From an uncultured Planctomycetales bacterium (GTDB taxonomy: Bacteria > Planctomycetota > Planctomycetia > Isosphaerales > Isosphaeraceae), in assembly GCA_903926465.1 (NCBI GenBank), contig CAIYJE010000189.1, positions 62,001 to 126,000 on the forward strand: DNA of 64,000 nt, given 5' to 3'. A program made the translations under genes and the position numbers. Below the pieces are notes generated by a model. It ran no database searches. It saw only the letters and a program-made list of their open reading frames with translations, and was not told the origin of the DNA. This document shows positions 54,383-64,000 of the stretch, in pieces (positions within the stretch are counted from its first letter, which is position 1; the number at the start of each line of letters is the position of its first letter).

Positions 54383-55741
54383 TTAGAGAATCCACCTGAA
54401 GAACACCAGAGTCAGCACGGTGAGCAGAGCCAAGCCGGCAAGCAGGAGAGGCATCCGACTGGTTGCTGGCGCATTCCCCTGATGGAACGAACTCAAAGAC
54501 TTGCGCGTGTGGACCCGTCGGGGAAGCACGGGAGGCGGATTTCTGGGAGCGGGGGCAATTTCGGAACTCCCCAGGTTTTTCAGGCTGTCTGTTGAGATCC
54601 TGGAATCAGAAACGGATTCTTCCAGGAATTTGAGTTCGTGATCATCCATTTCGGGGGGTGGCGGTCGGAACGTTCTGACTGTGCCAGATTTCGTGGCTGC
54701 CAGGTTTTTCAGCAATTTGGGATCGAGCCAGCGAACGAGGTCGGCCCGCACGTCGGCACAGTTCTGATACCGGTCTTCAGGCCGCTTGGCCATCATCTTG
54801 CGAACGATCGCCGCGAACGCCGCCGGAACGCCCGCGGCCATCTGTTCCAGCGGTGGGGCATCCTCCATGCGTTGCTTGTAAATCTTGTTGATCGCGTCTC
54901 CACCGGGGAACGGCGGCTGGCCTACAAGTGCAAAATACAGCGTGCAACCCAGGCTGTAGATATCGCTTCGAGCATCGGCTCCGGCCGCGTCTGAAAGTTG
55001 CTCAGGGCTGGCGTAGTCCAGCGTTCCTACAATGCTGAACTCGCGTGTAAGTCGATCCGATTCCACGTCATCCAGGGCCCTGGCCAAGCCCAGGTCAAGA
55101 ATCTTGGCGTCTCCCTTGGGTGTAACCATCAGGTTGGAGGGCTTGATATCTCTGTGAATCACGCCGGCCTGGTGCGCGGCCTGAATGCCTTCCAGAACCT
55201 GGGCAAAATATCGGACGGCTTCAGGTACGGTCCAGGGGCCGCCGGTCTTGGATTTGACCAGTTGATAAAGACTTGCGCCGGGGACGTATTCCAGCACAAG
55301 ATAGTGAACACCATCATGCGTATCGAATTCCAGTGTCCGGGCGATGGAAGGGTGATTCACGCGTTGGGATAAGCGGGCCTCGCGGATGAACCGTTCCAGT
55401 GACCGTGGGTCTTCAAGGGCCTTCTTGGGTGGTAGCACCTTGATGGCCACCCGGGAACCCTCTCCCTTTCTGGCCAGGTAGACCTTACCCATGCCTCCCT
55501 CACCGATACGTTTCAGGAGCCGGTAACCACCCAGAAAGAACCCCTTGGTTGCTCCCTCCAGCACTTTCTTGGCCTGATAGCTGGTGAGAGCACCCTGTAT
55601 AATCAGCGCTCGCGCCATCCGTAAAGAGGCATCCTCGGCAGGCTCGCAGGCAAGGCTTGCGCGAGTGGCCCTTAGCACCTCTGGAGATACCAGTCCCGTG
55701 AGTGCCAGATTTGCCAGAAATTCTTCAAGACGGGGCGGCAT
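54383..55741 (-). CDS. Membrane-tethered Ser/Thr protein kinase
   Basis: A 452-residue Hanks-type kinase. Residues 1-70 form a helical N-terminal region (LTSYQAKKVLEGA) common in planctomycete kinases. The kinase domain spans about 73-340: glycine loop GEGGMGKVYLA, Lys101 in VAIKVL, catalytic HRDIKPSNL (Asp198), DLG (Asp216) and SPEQ replacing APE. A Pro/Ser-rich linker leads to a C-terminal transmembrane helix (LLLAGLALLTVLTLVFF) with almost nothing after it, so the kinase domain is cytoplasmic and tail-anchored. The PP2C gene lies 48 bp upstream on the same strand. Confidence 0.92.
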   Translation of the reverse strand: MPPRLEEFLANLALTGLVSPEVLRATRASLACEPAEDASLRMARALIIQGALTSYQAKKVLEGATKGFFLGGYRLLKRIGEGGMGKVYLARKGEGSRVAIKVLPPKKALEDPRSLERFIREARLSQRVNHPSIARTLEFDTHDGVHYLVLEYVPGASLYQLVKSKTGGPWTVPEAVRYFAQVLEGIQAAHQAGVIHRDIKPSNLMVTPKGDAKILDLGLARALDDVESDRLTREFSIVGTLDYASPEQLSDAAGADARSDIYSLGCTLYFALVGQPPFPGGDAINKIYKQRMEDAPPLEQMAAGVPAAFAAIVRKMMAKRPEDRYQNCADVRADLVRWLDPKLLKNLAATKSGTVRTFRPPPPEMDDHELKFLEESVSDSRISTDSLKNLGSSEIAPAPRNPPPVLPRRVHTRKSLSSFHQGNAPATSRMPLLLAGLALLTVLTLVFFRWIL

Positions 55742-55789
55742 AGGAGGGGATCTTGCCCAAAAAAGGCCGACGTCCCAGCAAAACCAGGG

Positions 55790-56785
55790 TCACGAAACCT
55801 GGATAACGATACAGGTAATGTTATCTCGCGAGCCGTTTTCCAGTGCCCGGTTAATCAGCAACTGTGCGGCCCGCTGGGGGTCCTTGGTACTGACGAGCAC
55901 TCCGGCAATGACTTCATCGCGAACCACACCGGTCAGACCATCGGTCGCCAGCAAGAACTGATCGCCGGGCCGGCAATCGACCTGAAGGATATCCTCGGGC
56001 CCATCTCCCAGGTCTCGGCTCCCAAGATAAAGGTAAAGGATGTTCTTGAACTTGTGAGTCTCAACTTCCGCCCGACTAATGGTGCCAGCCTCTCCCAGCG
56101 CCTCTGCCAGCGAGTGATCTCTGGTAAGTTGCTTGATCTTCCCATTTCTCAAATGATAAACCCGCGAATCACCAACCCCGGTCACAAAAGCCCGGCCATT
56201 CTTCAAGAACACCAGCGCCACCGTGGTACCCATGTTTGCGTACTGGTACTGCAGGTGGCTCTGAGCCAGAATCTCGCGGTTTGCGCTCCCTACAGAGTCT
56301 CTTATGGCACGCACCAACCCAGACTGTCCTTCAACCGAACCTAGCCGTTTGGAAAGCTCATGGGGAATCAATTCCACGGCCATCTCACTGGCCTTCTCTC
56401 CGGCAAGCTGACCGCCCATCCCGTCGGCCACAATAAACAACCCATCGGGCCCTGGAATTCCAGGTTCCTCAGGAATGGCCTGAGCTTCCGTTGTCGAGGC
56501 CTCGGAAGCAGTCATGTCTACAGAAACCGAACCTGCGCTACCCGAGAGGACGCCTGCCTCTCGTACCCCAGGACGGCCCGGAACGTAATAGTTATCTTCG
56601 TTGCTCGGCCGTACGTTGCCCCGGGTGGAAACCACCCCAACCATGAACTTCCCACCCTCGGCAGTGAGGGTCAGCGGAGGCAGGGATTCAAAATCCAGCG
56701 TTGCTTCGGTGGCGGAAACCTGTGATTGGGCTAACCCCTCAGGCTCGCGAGACCACATTCTCTTCCACCACAATCGCCAATCCAC
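55790..56785 (-). CDS. PP2C-family protein phosphatase
   Basis: A 331-residue Mn2+/Mg2+-dependent Ser/Thr phosphatase. Metal-binding motifs are RPSNEDNYYV, VADGMGGQ, TDGLTGVV and GSRDNITCI; GVGDSRVYHL and TRDHSLAEAL also match. The N-terminal 60 residues, before the phosphatase core, are non-conserved. It precedes the kinase gene by 48 bp on the same strand, a standard reversible-phosphorylation module, and probably reverses the kinase's work. A hairpin at 56869-56893 may separate it from the deacetylase gene upstream. Confidence 0.92.
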   Translation of the reverse strand: MDWRLWWKRMWSREPEGLAQSQVSATEATLDFESLPPLTLTAEGGKFMVGVVSTRGNVRPSNEDNYYVPGRPGVREAGVLSGSAGSVSVDMTASEASTTEAQAIPEEPGIPGPDGLFIVADGMGGQLAGEKASEMAVELIPHELSKRLGSVEGQSGLVRAIRDSVGSANREILAQSHLQYQYANMGTTVALVFLKNGRAFVTGVGDSRVYHLRNGKIKQLTRDHSLAEALGEAGTISRAEVETHKFKNILYLYLGSRDLGDGPEDILQVDCRPGDQFLLATDGLTGVVRDEVIAGVLVSTKDPQRAAQLLINRALENGSRDNITCIVIQVS

Positions 56786-56868
56786 AGCAAGGCCTTCTCT
56801 GTTCCACGCGTTGGGCTAGATCGAAATTGGCACGATCTGGCGGCTTTGTTCGCCTTAATTGTAACACC

Positions 56869-56893
56869 TCCTGCCCAGTTGAGTAGGGCAGGA
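56869..56893 (-). terminator. Hairpin between deacetylase and phosphatase genes
   Basis: TCCTGCCC (56869-56876) pairs with GGGCAGGA (56886-56893) around a nine-base loop, about 40 bp past the bshB1-like stop. No U-tract, so moderate support. Confidence 0.45.
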
Positions 56894-56931
56894 TTCCAGT
56901 AACCACAAACTAGCACCCCGCAGACGTGGCA

Positions 56932-57693
56932 TCAGCCCGAAGCTCGGCCACTCTGCGGGCAGGCCCAGTCAACCAGGTCGTCAACGCCCACCGTCCGGTA
57001 GGTTAAGAACAGTTCGCCAGCCTCAAAACCGGCCGTCATTCCCTGGTACCGGTTCATGGCCTCCACCACTCCAAAAACTCGCCCCTTGGAGGTAGGAAAC
57101 TGGGTCTGGTAGGCCCGAATCGCCTCCATCTTGGTTTCTAACGTATCGCTGATGTCGGCCACAATATGCCCAGAGGCCTCAATGGGTAGCGAAAGCGTGT
57201 GAAGACCAATCGGAAACGCAAGCTGATTGGTAATCGAATGCGTGGGGAGCCCGTCGAAGTACTCGTCCCACTTCGTCAAGCGGCTATAAAAAACCGCCGC
57301 ATCCGTGATCAGCATGGCCTGGTAGTGGTCTGGAGAGGCCATCACCGTTTTGCCTCCAAACCCAAGCACCACCCGGGGACGGTACTTGCGAAAGACCTTT
57401 GCCAATGCAAGCCGGGGCTCAAAGCCATCAAGCAGCCTGCGATTCGGCAAATTCAGCATCTCTCGCACGGTTACCCCAAGAATTTCACCAGCCCGCCTGG
57501 CTTCAGCCTGGCGAACATCGGGGCCTGGAGAGAGTGGCGTCGGCTCACCGTCTGTCAGGTCCACAATGCCAACCTTGTAACCAAGGCGACTCAAGCGGGC
57601 CAGGGTCCCACCACAGGCAATCTCCACATCGTCTGGGTGGGCACCAACGGCAATCAGATCCAGTTCGATATCACTGACCGGGGTGTGGCTCAT
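56932..57693 (-). CDS. BshB1-like PIG-L/LmbE deacetylase
   Basis: About 253 residues. It carries the zinc motif [15 protein letters not shown], then the BshB1-like [15 protein letters not shown] and ASPDHYQAM. BshB1 removes acetate from N-acetylglucosaminyl-malate on the way to bacillithiol. The match is to family level; bacillithiol in this organism is an inference, and other PIG-L deacetylases are possible. I chose the ATG at 57693; other in-frame starts reach 57717. It overlaps the upstream DUF4380 gene by about 20 bp, so the two are likely translated together. Confidence 0.82.
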   Translation of the reverse strand: MSHTPVSDIELDLIAVGAHPDDVEIACGGTLARLSRLGYKVGIVDLTDGEPTPLSPGPDVRQAEARRAGEILGVTVREMLNLPNRRLLDGFEPRLALAKVFRKYRPRVVLGFGGKTVMASPDHYQAMLITDAAVFYSRLTKWDEYFDGLPTHSITNQLAFPIGLHTLSLPIEASGHIVADISDTLETKMEAIRAYQTQFPTSKGRVFGVVEAMNRYQGMTAGFEAGELFLTYRTVGVDDLVDWACPQSGRASG

Positions 57694-58750
57694 TACCGTC
57701 ATTTCCCTTGCCTGCAATGGCAGCCTGAACTGCGGCCCCTAGCTCATCGGCGGAACCTGCCTGCCCACCAGCATAAGGCAGTAAAGTCCAGCGTTCCACG
57801 TGTTCTGTAGAATCTCCTCCAGGCGCCAGCACGACCAGAGGCCCTAGAGACTCCATCTCGACCATGTTGGAATTCGAAAATGTCTCGTAATTCACCCCCC
57901 GGTCGGGGTAAAGCTTTTGAGATTGATAGCTCATGAATTTCACAAAAATCTGCTTTTCATTCAGATAGGCAGCCCAGCCAGGCGTGTGAGCCAGCCCAAT
58001 TTTGGTCGGACCGCGATCCTTCTGCGTCAGCGTGATGAACCGTTCGCCAAACTGCCAGCGGTCATCGGTAAACGAGAAGTAAGGCCAGAGGACCAGCGAA
58101 GCCGATGGGGCAAAATCTGCCGGGCTCCGGGCTCCCGCCGGCGAGCCAGGATGCGCTGCCTTGGCCGGCAGCGGTAAAACCTCAACCCCGCCCCCTTTCA
58201 TCACCGTAAGTGCCCAAGGGGCCAACTCGGCCGGTTCATTGCCAAGATTCGACAGCTCATGGGTGACCGTCACGACCGGCCCCTTCCTGGCCATTTGAAT
58301 ACTGATCCGCTTCTCAATCCCGAATTCGTCGTTCGGCTGAGTCAGCACCACCCCGTCTTCGATCTCTGCCCAGCGAATCTTGCCATTATCAGGCGCATAG
58401 GTTCGTGTCAGATCTTCGGGCCCGGCCCAGAGCCGGTGCCCGCCACGGCCAACCCAGCCCGGCTCGCCAGACTTGCCGCCAAGCTGGTCGTCGAATTCTT
58501 TCAACACATTGGGGCCATCCGGCAGCAGCCGGTAACTCAGAATCCGGGGCCCTATATCTGTGGTAGCAATCAACTCAACCTGCCCGTTGGTGATTTTGAG
58601 GCAGTTGGGATACCCCTTGTAAGGGCTTTGCGCCACCAGAACACGCTCTTTGGCAGACGGGGCGGGAGACGATTGCCAGGCCACTGCCTGACGTTCCGCC
58701 CCCCCAAGAACAACCACAGCCAGCAGTAAAAATCGCCTTGGGCCAAACAT
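57671..58750 (-). CDS. Secreted DUF4380 family protein
   Basis: A 359-residue protein with a signal peptide (about residues 1-25, ending AVAW). The rest resembles DUF4380/galactose-mutarotase-like beta-sandwich proteins ([56 protein letters not shown]). Such domains bind carbohydrate but are unassigned for function. Its 3' end overlaps the bshB1-like gene. It is divergent from the 1147-residue membrane protein. Confidence 0.78.
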   Translation of the reverse strand: MFGPRRFLLLAVVVLGGAERQAVAWQSSPAPSAKERVLVAQSPYKGYPNCLKITNGQVELIATTDIGPRILSYRLLPDGPNVLKEFDDQLGGKSGEPGWVGRGGHRLWAGPEDLTRTYAPDNGKIRWAEIEDGVVLTQPNDEFGIEKRISIQMARKGPVVTVTHELSNLGNEPAELAPWALTVMKGGGVEVLPLPAKAAHPGSPAGARSPADFAPSASLVLWPYFSFTDDRWQFGERFITLTQKDRGPTKIGLAHTPGWAAYLNEKQIFVKFMSYQSQKLYPDRGVNYETFSNSNMVEMESLGPLVVLAPGGDSTEHVERWTLLPYAGGQAGSADELGAAVQAAIAGKGNDGNEPHPGQ

Positions 58751-58988
58751 GGAAACGGTCCCTTGAAAGCGGTAAGGCAGACATCGGAATTCGTTCGAGG
58801 CTGCCCTGGTGATCTTGCCTTATCGGAGTGGGTCTTGAAAGGGCAGACCAGGCTTCAAGCCGGTCTTGATATTGCGAGATCTCCCCCCCATCCCTGGCAC
58901 CTCCTGCAAACGCTGGACTCGACTTTGAGAGCGTTCAAGATCAACATGAGCATGTATTGCCGGTGCCGGGAGTCTCAGGGATGGATTG

Positions 58989-61900
58989 ATGACAGTCACT
59001 CAAGCCGTTGAACCATGGACAATCAAACGCCTGCGTGAGCTGATCCAGGCCGTGGATCCCGGCGCGACGTTTGTTCCTTCCAAGGTTCTCAGACGCTTTG
59101 GAATAGCCCACAGACCGGAAGGGCGTGGGCCAAACCCATTCGGACACCGTCCCGCACTCATCGTCTCAACCAAGCAAGCCAGGGCGCTGACCGAACCCGA
59201 CGAACTTGGGTTCACAAATTTCCCCTATCACCTCGATCGCTTGATCCTGCTGGAACGCCCAGACCCTGCCTGGCTCCAGAAAACCGCCCCAGAGGAAGTA
59301 CTGTCGGCCCTCTGGAGGGCTCTGTTCCATTCCATGGTGCATGAGGCGATCGCGACCCAGAAGATTCCCAACGCCGAAATCTTGCAAAGGATCGAGAAGC
59401 TGGGGGTTTCTAACTTTGCAGAAGCCAGGGCCGTGCTCGAAGAGAAGCACAGGCTCATCCCCGCGGAAAGCGAACGATTGGCCCTGACCGAGTTCACGGC
59501 GACGTTTCTTGAGCTGCTGTACTTCGACCCCGAACTTTTGAACGCCACCTGGCCTGGCATTGGCCTGCACTCCGAGGTCCGAAAAATCGTCTCTCAAGAC
59601 CTGAGTGTTGAAACACTTCTTGAGCGATCTTGGCCGCCGGGCGCCAGCCTTACGCAGAATTCTGCTTCTGAGGCCGAACACGATCAGAGCGGCGAAGAAG
59701 ATCTTGAGCCCGAGGAAGATCAGCCGGGAACTCCGCCCGGCTGGCGGCGTGAATGGCTGTTTCGTCGGCTGATGGCCCAAGCAACCAAGGCCGAGAAGAC
59801 CGGCAATGACGTTCGTGCGGCCATCTGTGGCGCACGCGCGGCGGCCCTGGTTGACCCCACGCTAGGGCAGCTTCCCAGCGATACCAGTCGAGAGGCCATC
59901 GAACGGCTGGCCCTGCGCCTCCAAATTGCGACCGAAGGCTCTCCGAGTGAACTCGAAGAGTGGACGGAAGCGCTTTTACCACTTGGACAGCGGGTGGCCG
60001 TTGGTTTTCGAGGCTCCTCCGCGCGGTTGCTTTATGACCTCCAGCTCGTGGCACTAGAATTTGAACGACCTGCCTACAAGATCAATCTGCTGAAATGGGC
60101 GTTCTCGCTTGGCCGCCAGTTAGCCAGGCGGCCGCTACCCAATCACCGAGAAGTGCAGATTGTGCGGCACCTGAGACGCGCCGTGGCCAGGCTGGGTCGG
60201 GTGCGAGTGAGTGATGGAGACCGCCGCCGGCTGGCGGAGTTGCTGCATACGGTCATCGACCGGGCCGAGCAGAGGCTCAGAGAGCGGTTTCGGCCGCTGA
60301 TCGCCAGGTCACTTGAACGATCGGATCTGAAGCCCACAGGAATTGCAGAGAAGGTGGCGTTCCACAAGCTCATTGAGGAGCTACTGGACCAGGTGGTTGA
60401 GAAGGGATTCCTGACGTCGGGCGACGTTCGCGATGCGCTGTCTCGCAATGCGCTAAAGCTACCGGATCTGGTTCCACAGGATATGCTGGTTGGCGATCCC
60501 TATTTGAGGACCGACCGGCACCTGGGAGTTGCGCTCGATGGTATTTACAGGCGTGCAGAGATTTACATGCGAGGGCTTCAAAAGGGAAGCTCACTCGCTT
60601 TTGGGACCGCCCTGGGCCGGTTTCTGACGCTCTGGCTCATCCTTCCATTCGGAACCGCTTTTGTGTTTCTGGAAGGGCTTCAGCATCTGATTGAGCCTCT
60701 GCTGGGATTGTTCAGAGGCGAGATTCCCTTCTTTTCCAAGAAGGAGCATGAGCCGGGCCCAGAGCCGCATCACGGCCTGGAATTGCTTACCCCTTTGCGG
60801 TTGTTTCTGCTGGGCGTTTTCTTCCTTGCGCTCATCCATTCGCCAGGATTTCGCAGGCAGGTGCTGCTCTTGCTCAGGGGAATCGGTAGCGGCCTGCGCG
60901 TGATCTTTCTGGTAGCCCCGCGCGCTTTTGCACGGTTGCGTTGGGTCAAAGCGATTACCGGCAACCCCGTAACGATCATGATCTGGCGATGGCTGATCCG
61001 GCCGGCCATTCCCGCATTGCTCACCGGGATTTTTCTTGGCACCCTCATCGGGCATCGTCTGGTCTGGACCATCACCGCATTCGCATATTTGACAATTCTT
61101 TGGCTCACTCATACCCGGCTCGGCCGATTCATTGAAGAAGAAGTTCGAGAGTGGCTCAGGCATCATCTGGATCATCTCCGATTCAACCTGATACCCGGGA
61201 TTTACCAGGTGATCATGGGGTCGTTTGCCTACTGGCTGGATGCCCTTGACCGCTTCTTGTATGCGGTGGATGAGCTTCTTCGCTTTCGTCAGGGAGAGGG
61301 ACGATTTGCGCTGGTCTGGAAAGCCGTGGCGGGCTCGCTTTGGTCCATCATGTCTTATGTGGTTCGCTCGGTGGTGAACCTGCTGGTGGAACCCCAGATC
61401 AACCCAATCAAGCACTTCCCGGTGGTGACCGTGGCCCACAAGCTCACGCTCCCATTCATGCTTGCCTTGCCAGGGTTTCTTACGGTCCCGCCCTTGCAGA
61501 TGAAGCCGGTGACCGCCAGCGGTATTGCGTTTGCGCTCCAGCTCCTGATCCCCGGCGTGTTCGGGTTTTTGGTGTGGGAACTCAAAGAGAACTGGCGGCT
61601 CTACAAGGCGAACCGGCCTAAAAACCTGAACCCGGTCATTGTGGGAAGCCACGGCGAAACGGTGGTTCGCTTGCTCCGCCCTGGTTTTCACTCAGGCACC
61701 GTGGCACGCGCTTTTGCCGGTTTGCGACAGGCCAGAGACTCAAACACGGGCACCGGTCGATCACGCCAGACCCACAAGCACCTGGAAACCCTGATCCACG
61801 TCGAGCACGCCGTTTCCAATTTTGTGGACCGAGAATTCTTGCAGGTGCTCCATCTTTCAAGAGGGCTGGGCCGGTTGCCGCTCCGCGTTGCCCACACCAC

Positions 61901-62432
61901 TCCCACGCCTCGGCGGTTACGCGTGGAGGTTGTTCATGACCATGATTTCTGCCAGCCACTGGCGATCGTCTTTGAAGATCGGGGCGGGTGGCTGGTGGCT
62001 GGTCTCGATGGTCTGCCGGACTGGGTGAAAGCCCTGGATGTGGAAACGCGACGCACATTGGAATTGGCCTTAGCGGGGCTTTATCATCGCGCAGGCGTGG
62101 AACTGGTCAGGGAGCAGGTAGAGCAGCTGGCTGCACCGGCCGGCTCCTATACGCGGCTGGATCGCCGCGGACTCCGGGTATTCCTGGCGGGGCCCGATCA
62201 TGAGGAACTCTGGTTCCCCATGCGTGAGGTTGCGCGGCAAGGGCCCGAATCTTCAAGAATTACGCGAACTTCGGTTTCCACAACTCGCCAGCTCATGTTT
62301 CAGCAGCATCCGATTTCATGGTCGGACTGGGTGACGAACTGGGAGTACGAACAGGCGGGCGCTGGACTACCAACGCTGGTTTTGCCGGATATTTTACCGC
62401 AACTGGCCATGAGTTCCCAGACCACAGATTGA
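58989..62432 (+). CDS. Giant multi-domain membrane protein of unknown function
   Basis: A 1147-residue protein, not recognised. Residues about 1-520 are soluble and helical (including MVHEA near 120 and an acidic patch around 230). About seven hydrophobic helices follow between 540 and 710 (LTLWLILPFGTAFVFLEGLQ, FLLGVFFLALI, LLTGIFLGTLIGHRLVW) and near 820-870. A soluble C-terminal region of about 270 residues follows (HHRAGVELVREQVEQL near 1050). The layout resembles a membrane platform with two cytoplasmic flanks. A TTG three bases earlier is in frame; the ATG is preferred. Confidence 0.75.
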   Translation: MTVTQAVEPWTIKRLRELIQAVDPGATFVPSKVLRRFGIAHRPEGRGPNPFGHRPALIVSTKQARALTEPDELGFTNFPYHLDRLILLERPDPAWLQKTAPEEVLSALWRALFHSMVHEAIATQKIPNAEILQRIEKLGVSNFAEARAVLEEKHRLIPAESERLALTEFTATFLELLYFDPELLNATWPGIGLHSEVRKIVSQDLSVETLLERSWPPGASLTQNSASEAEHDQSGEEDLEPEEDQPGTPPGWRREWLFRRLMAQATKAEKTGNDVRAAICGARAAALVDPTLGQLPSDTSREAIERLALRLQIATEGSPSELEEWTEALLPLGQRVAVGFRGSSARLLYDLQLVALEFERPAYKINLLKWAFSLGRQLARRPLPNHREVQIVRHLRRAVARLGRVRVSDGDRRRLAELLHTVIDRAEQRLRERFRPLIARSLERSDLKPTGIAEKVAFHKLIEELLDQVVEKGFLTSGDVRDALSRNALKLPDLVPQDMLVGDPYLRTDRHLGVALDGIYRRAEIYMRGLQKGSSLAFGTALGRFLTLWLILPFGTAFVFLEGLQHLIEPLLGLFRGEIPFFSKKEHEPGPEPHHGLELLTPLRLFLLGVFFLALIHSPGFRRQVLLLLRGIGSGLRVIFLVAPRAFARLRWVKAITGNPVTIMIWRWLIRPAIPALLTGIFLGTLIGHRLVWTITAFAYLTILWLTHTRLGRFIEEEVREWLRHHLDHLRFNLIPGIYQVIMGSFAYWLDALDRFLYAVDELLRFRQGEGRFALVWKAVAGSLWSIMSYVVRSVVNLLVEPQINPIKHFPVVTVAHKLTLPFMLALPGFLTVPPLQMKPVTASGIAFALQLLIPGVFGFLVWELKENWRLYKANRPKNLNPVIVGSHGETVVRLLRPGFHSGTVARAFAGLRQARDSNTGTGRSRQTHKHLETLIHVEHAVSNFVDREFLQVLHLSRGLGRLPLRVAHTTPTPRRLRVEVVHDHDFCQPLAIVFEDRGGWLVAGLDGLPDWVKALDVETRRTLELALAGLYHRAGVELVREQVEQLAAPAGSYTRLDRRGLRVFLAGPDHEELWFPMREVARQGPESSRITRTSVSTTRQLMFQQHPISWSDWVTNWEYEQAGAGLPTLVLPDILPQLAMSSQTTD

Positions 62433-62587
62433 TCTGGCCTTGAGCTGCCAAGTGGCGTCGAACTCAGAGGCGGCTCAACTCTTACCAAACGTCAGCGGTT
62501 TCCCAAGGTGTGTCAGCCCTGTTATTATCAGGACTCTCCGCTACTCGCCGGTCCTCAGCCGCGCTCACCGTTTCGATGGGGTTGGAC

Positions 62588-64000
62588 ATGATTCGCATTC
62601 CCGAAGGCCCTGCCTGGTATGCCCTTGCGTTATCCCTTGTTCTCTGGCCGTCACCTGGCTGGTCTCAGACCAAGTCCGAGGATATCGGCGTGCTGCCCGT
62701 GGGGGCAGACGGCAAGCCGCTGAACCTCGACTTTGAGACCGGCACGCTCAAAGACTGGACCGCCGACGGCCCAGCATTCGAAAATCAGCCGATCGAGGGA
62801 GATCTGGTTGCGGTGCGTCGGCCAGACATGAAGAGTGATCACCAGGGCAAATACTGGGTCGGCACCTATGAGCAAACCGGCGACGCCCCCCAGGGCACGC
62901 TCACCTCGGCCACCTTCACCGTGACCCACCCTTGGGCCACCTTCCTGGTAGCTGGCGGATCTGAGCAGGGCACCGCCGTGGAACTGGTGCGTGCCGATAC
63001 CGAGAAGGCGTTTTTCAGAGCGACCGGCGATGTGACCGAGACTCTCAAACGCGTGCTGGTGGACCTCAAGGAACACCAGGGCAAACCAATCTATATTCGG
63101 GTGATCGACGACCTTGCAGGCGGCTGGGGGCACGTCAATTTTGACGATTTCCGGTTCCACGCCCAGAAGCCAACCTTCCCGGTTCGCTCGGTTGCCGCCG
63201 CCCCAGACGTTTATGCCCACAACGGACTCACGCCCGAAGAAGCCGCCAAGGCCATGACCGTGCCACCAGGATTCTCGGTGAGCCTGTTTGCCGGTGAGCC
63301 AGACGTGGTCCAGCCCATTGCCATGAGCATCGACGAGCGAGGTCGCTTGTGGGTGGCAGAAGCTTACAGCTACCCAACCAAGCTGCCAGACGATCAGGCC
63401 AAGGACCGGATCCTCATCTTTGAGGATAAAGACAATGACGGACGCTTTGACACCAAGAAGGTGTTTGCCGACAAGCTGAACCTGGTCAGCGGTTTGGAGC
63501 TGGGTTTTGGCGGTGTGTGGGTGGGAGCCGCCCCTCACTTGTTGTTCATCCCAGACGCCAACCACGATGACACACCGGATGGCCCACCGCAGGTGCTGCT
63601 TGATGGCTGGGCCATGCAAGACACGCACGAAACCTTGAATTCATTCATCTGGGGGCCCGACGGCTGGCTTTACGGCTGCCACGGCGTGTTCACTCACAGC
63701 CGCGTAGGAAAGCCTGGCACGCCAGACGACGAACGGACGCCGATCAATGCCGGTATCTGGCGGTATCACCCCACCAAGCACATTTTTGAGGTCTTCTCTC
63801 AGGGGACCAGTAACCCCTGGGGAGTCGATTTCGACCGCAACGGCCAGTGCTTCATTGAAGCCTGCGTGATTCCCCACCTGTACCACATGATTCAGGGTGG
63901 CCGGTATGAGCGTCAGGCTGGCGGCCACTTCAACCCGTTCACGTATGACGACATCAAGACCATTGCCGACCACCGTCACTACGTGGGCGGTAACCCGCAC
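62588..64000 (+). CDS. PVC-type membrane-bound dehydrogenase, partial at right edge
   Basis: 471 codons before the window ends; no stop is seen. A signal peptide (WYALALSLVLWPSPGWSQ) is followed by a beta-sandwich of about 150 residues resembling the GH32 C-terminal/LamG-like type (LNLDFETGTLKDWTADGPAFENQP; GWGHVNFDDFRF). The planctomycete dehydrogenase N-terminal domain comes next (FSVSLFAGEPDVVQPIAMSIDERGRLWVAEAYSYP, IFEDKDNDGRFD). Full-length relatives go on to HEAT repeats and a cytochrome c. The family acts outside the cytoplasm; substrates are unknown. Confidence 0.9.
   Translation, partial: MIRIPEGPAWYALALSLVLWPSPGWSQTKSEDIGVLPVGADGKPLNLDFETGTLKDWTADGPAFENQPIEGDLVAVRRPDMKSDHQGKYWVGTYEQTGDAPQGTLTSATFTVTHPWATFLVAGGSEQGTAVELVRADTEKAFFRATGDVTETLKRVLVDLKEHQGKPIYIRVIDDLAGGWGHVNFDDFRFHAQKPTFPVRSVAAAPDVYAHNGLTPEEAAKAMTVPPGFSVSLFAGEPDVVQPIAMSIDERGRLWVAEAYSYPTKLPDDQAKDRILIFEDKDNDGRFDTKKVFADKLNLVSGLELGFGGVWVGAAPHLLFIPDANHDDTPDGPPQVLLDGWAMQDTHETLNSFIWGPDGWLYGCHGVFTHSRVGKPGTPDDERTPINAGIWRYHPTKHIFEVFSQGTSNPWGVDFDRNGQCFIEACVIPHLYHMIQGGRYERQAGGHFNPFTYDDIKTIADHRHYVGGNPH

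Noticed and set aside
60591-61691. Minus-strand frame antisense to the giant membrane protein
   Set aside because: A low-complexity Lys/Gln/Pro-rich translation opposite a coherent membrane protein with many hydrophobic helices.
1-64000. tRNA, rRNA or insertion sequence genes
   Set aside because: I found no TPsiC-arm-like cloverleaf with matching acceptor stem, no rRNA signature and no transposase motif while reading both strands; a dedicated covariance search would be needed to exclude small RNAs.

Overview
The window is a chromosomal segment of a planctomycete-like bacterium, moderately GC-rich by eye. The support is family content: a PVC-type membrane-bound dehydrogenase running off the right edge, a DUF1571 lipoprotein, a Ser/Thr kinase with the N-terminal helical region common in Planctomycetes beside a PP2C phosphatase, many secreted or lipid-anchored proteins without known function, and loosely spaced genes. 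No rRNA, tRNA, CRISPR array, prophage or insertion sequence was recognised. I call about 44 protein genes.

Left part (1-9242): a five-copy 90-bp tandem repeat and a repeat-rich non-coding stretch, then a minus-strand pair for a YhaO-like phosphoesterase and a YhaN-like SMC-type ATPase, a secreted proline-rich protein, and an SDR oxidoreductase. From 9403 to 17997 a plus-strand run holds an M29 aminopeptidase, a two-part secreted protein whose esterase-like domain lacks its nucleophile, a Gfo/Idh/MocA oxidoreductase, a GT-C-like membrane protein, a GH13 alpha-glycosidase and a methyltransferase. Serine acetyltransferase lies opposite. Then come a membrane protein, an O-methyltransferase-like enzyme, elongation factor P, a lipoprotein, an M20 deacylase, a small secreted protein, an M28 peptidase and a beta-propeller protein.

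The most interesting region is 28041-35949. A structured leader is followed by hot-dog dehydratase 1, an acyl carrier protein with a large insertion, dehydratase 2, a ketosynthase-like protein that has lost all three catalytic residues (Cys to Asp, His to Gln, His to Asn), an intact ketosynthase, an alpha/beta hydrolase and a GH3-type acyl-adenylating enzyme. This has the logic of a type II polyketide or unusual fatty-acid assembly line: a KS with a chain-length-factor-like partner, two dehydratases and a dedicated carrier. No ketoreductase or malonyltransferase lies nearby, so those would have to come from general fatty-acid synthesis. The product is unknown.

Right part (36220-64000): a DUF1571 lipoprotein, a stand-alone response regulator, a NicO-type metal transporter, an enolase-superfamily enzyme translationally coupled to a hydrolase, a small basic protein, a secreted HExxH metalloprotease, a membrane-anchored coiled-coil protein coupled to class II fumarase, a fasciclin protein, an LpxH-like phosphoesterase, a very large Lhr-type helicase, a small ribbon-helix-helix-like protein, the kinase/phosphatase pair, a BshB1-like deacetylase with a DUF4380 protein, an 1147-residue membrane protein of unknown function, and the truncated PVC dehydrogenase. 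Hairpins resembling terminators separate several of these units.
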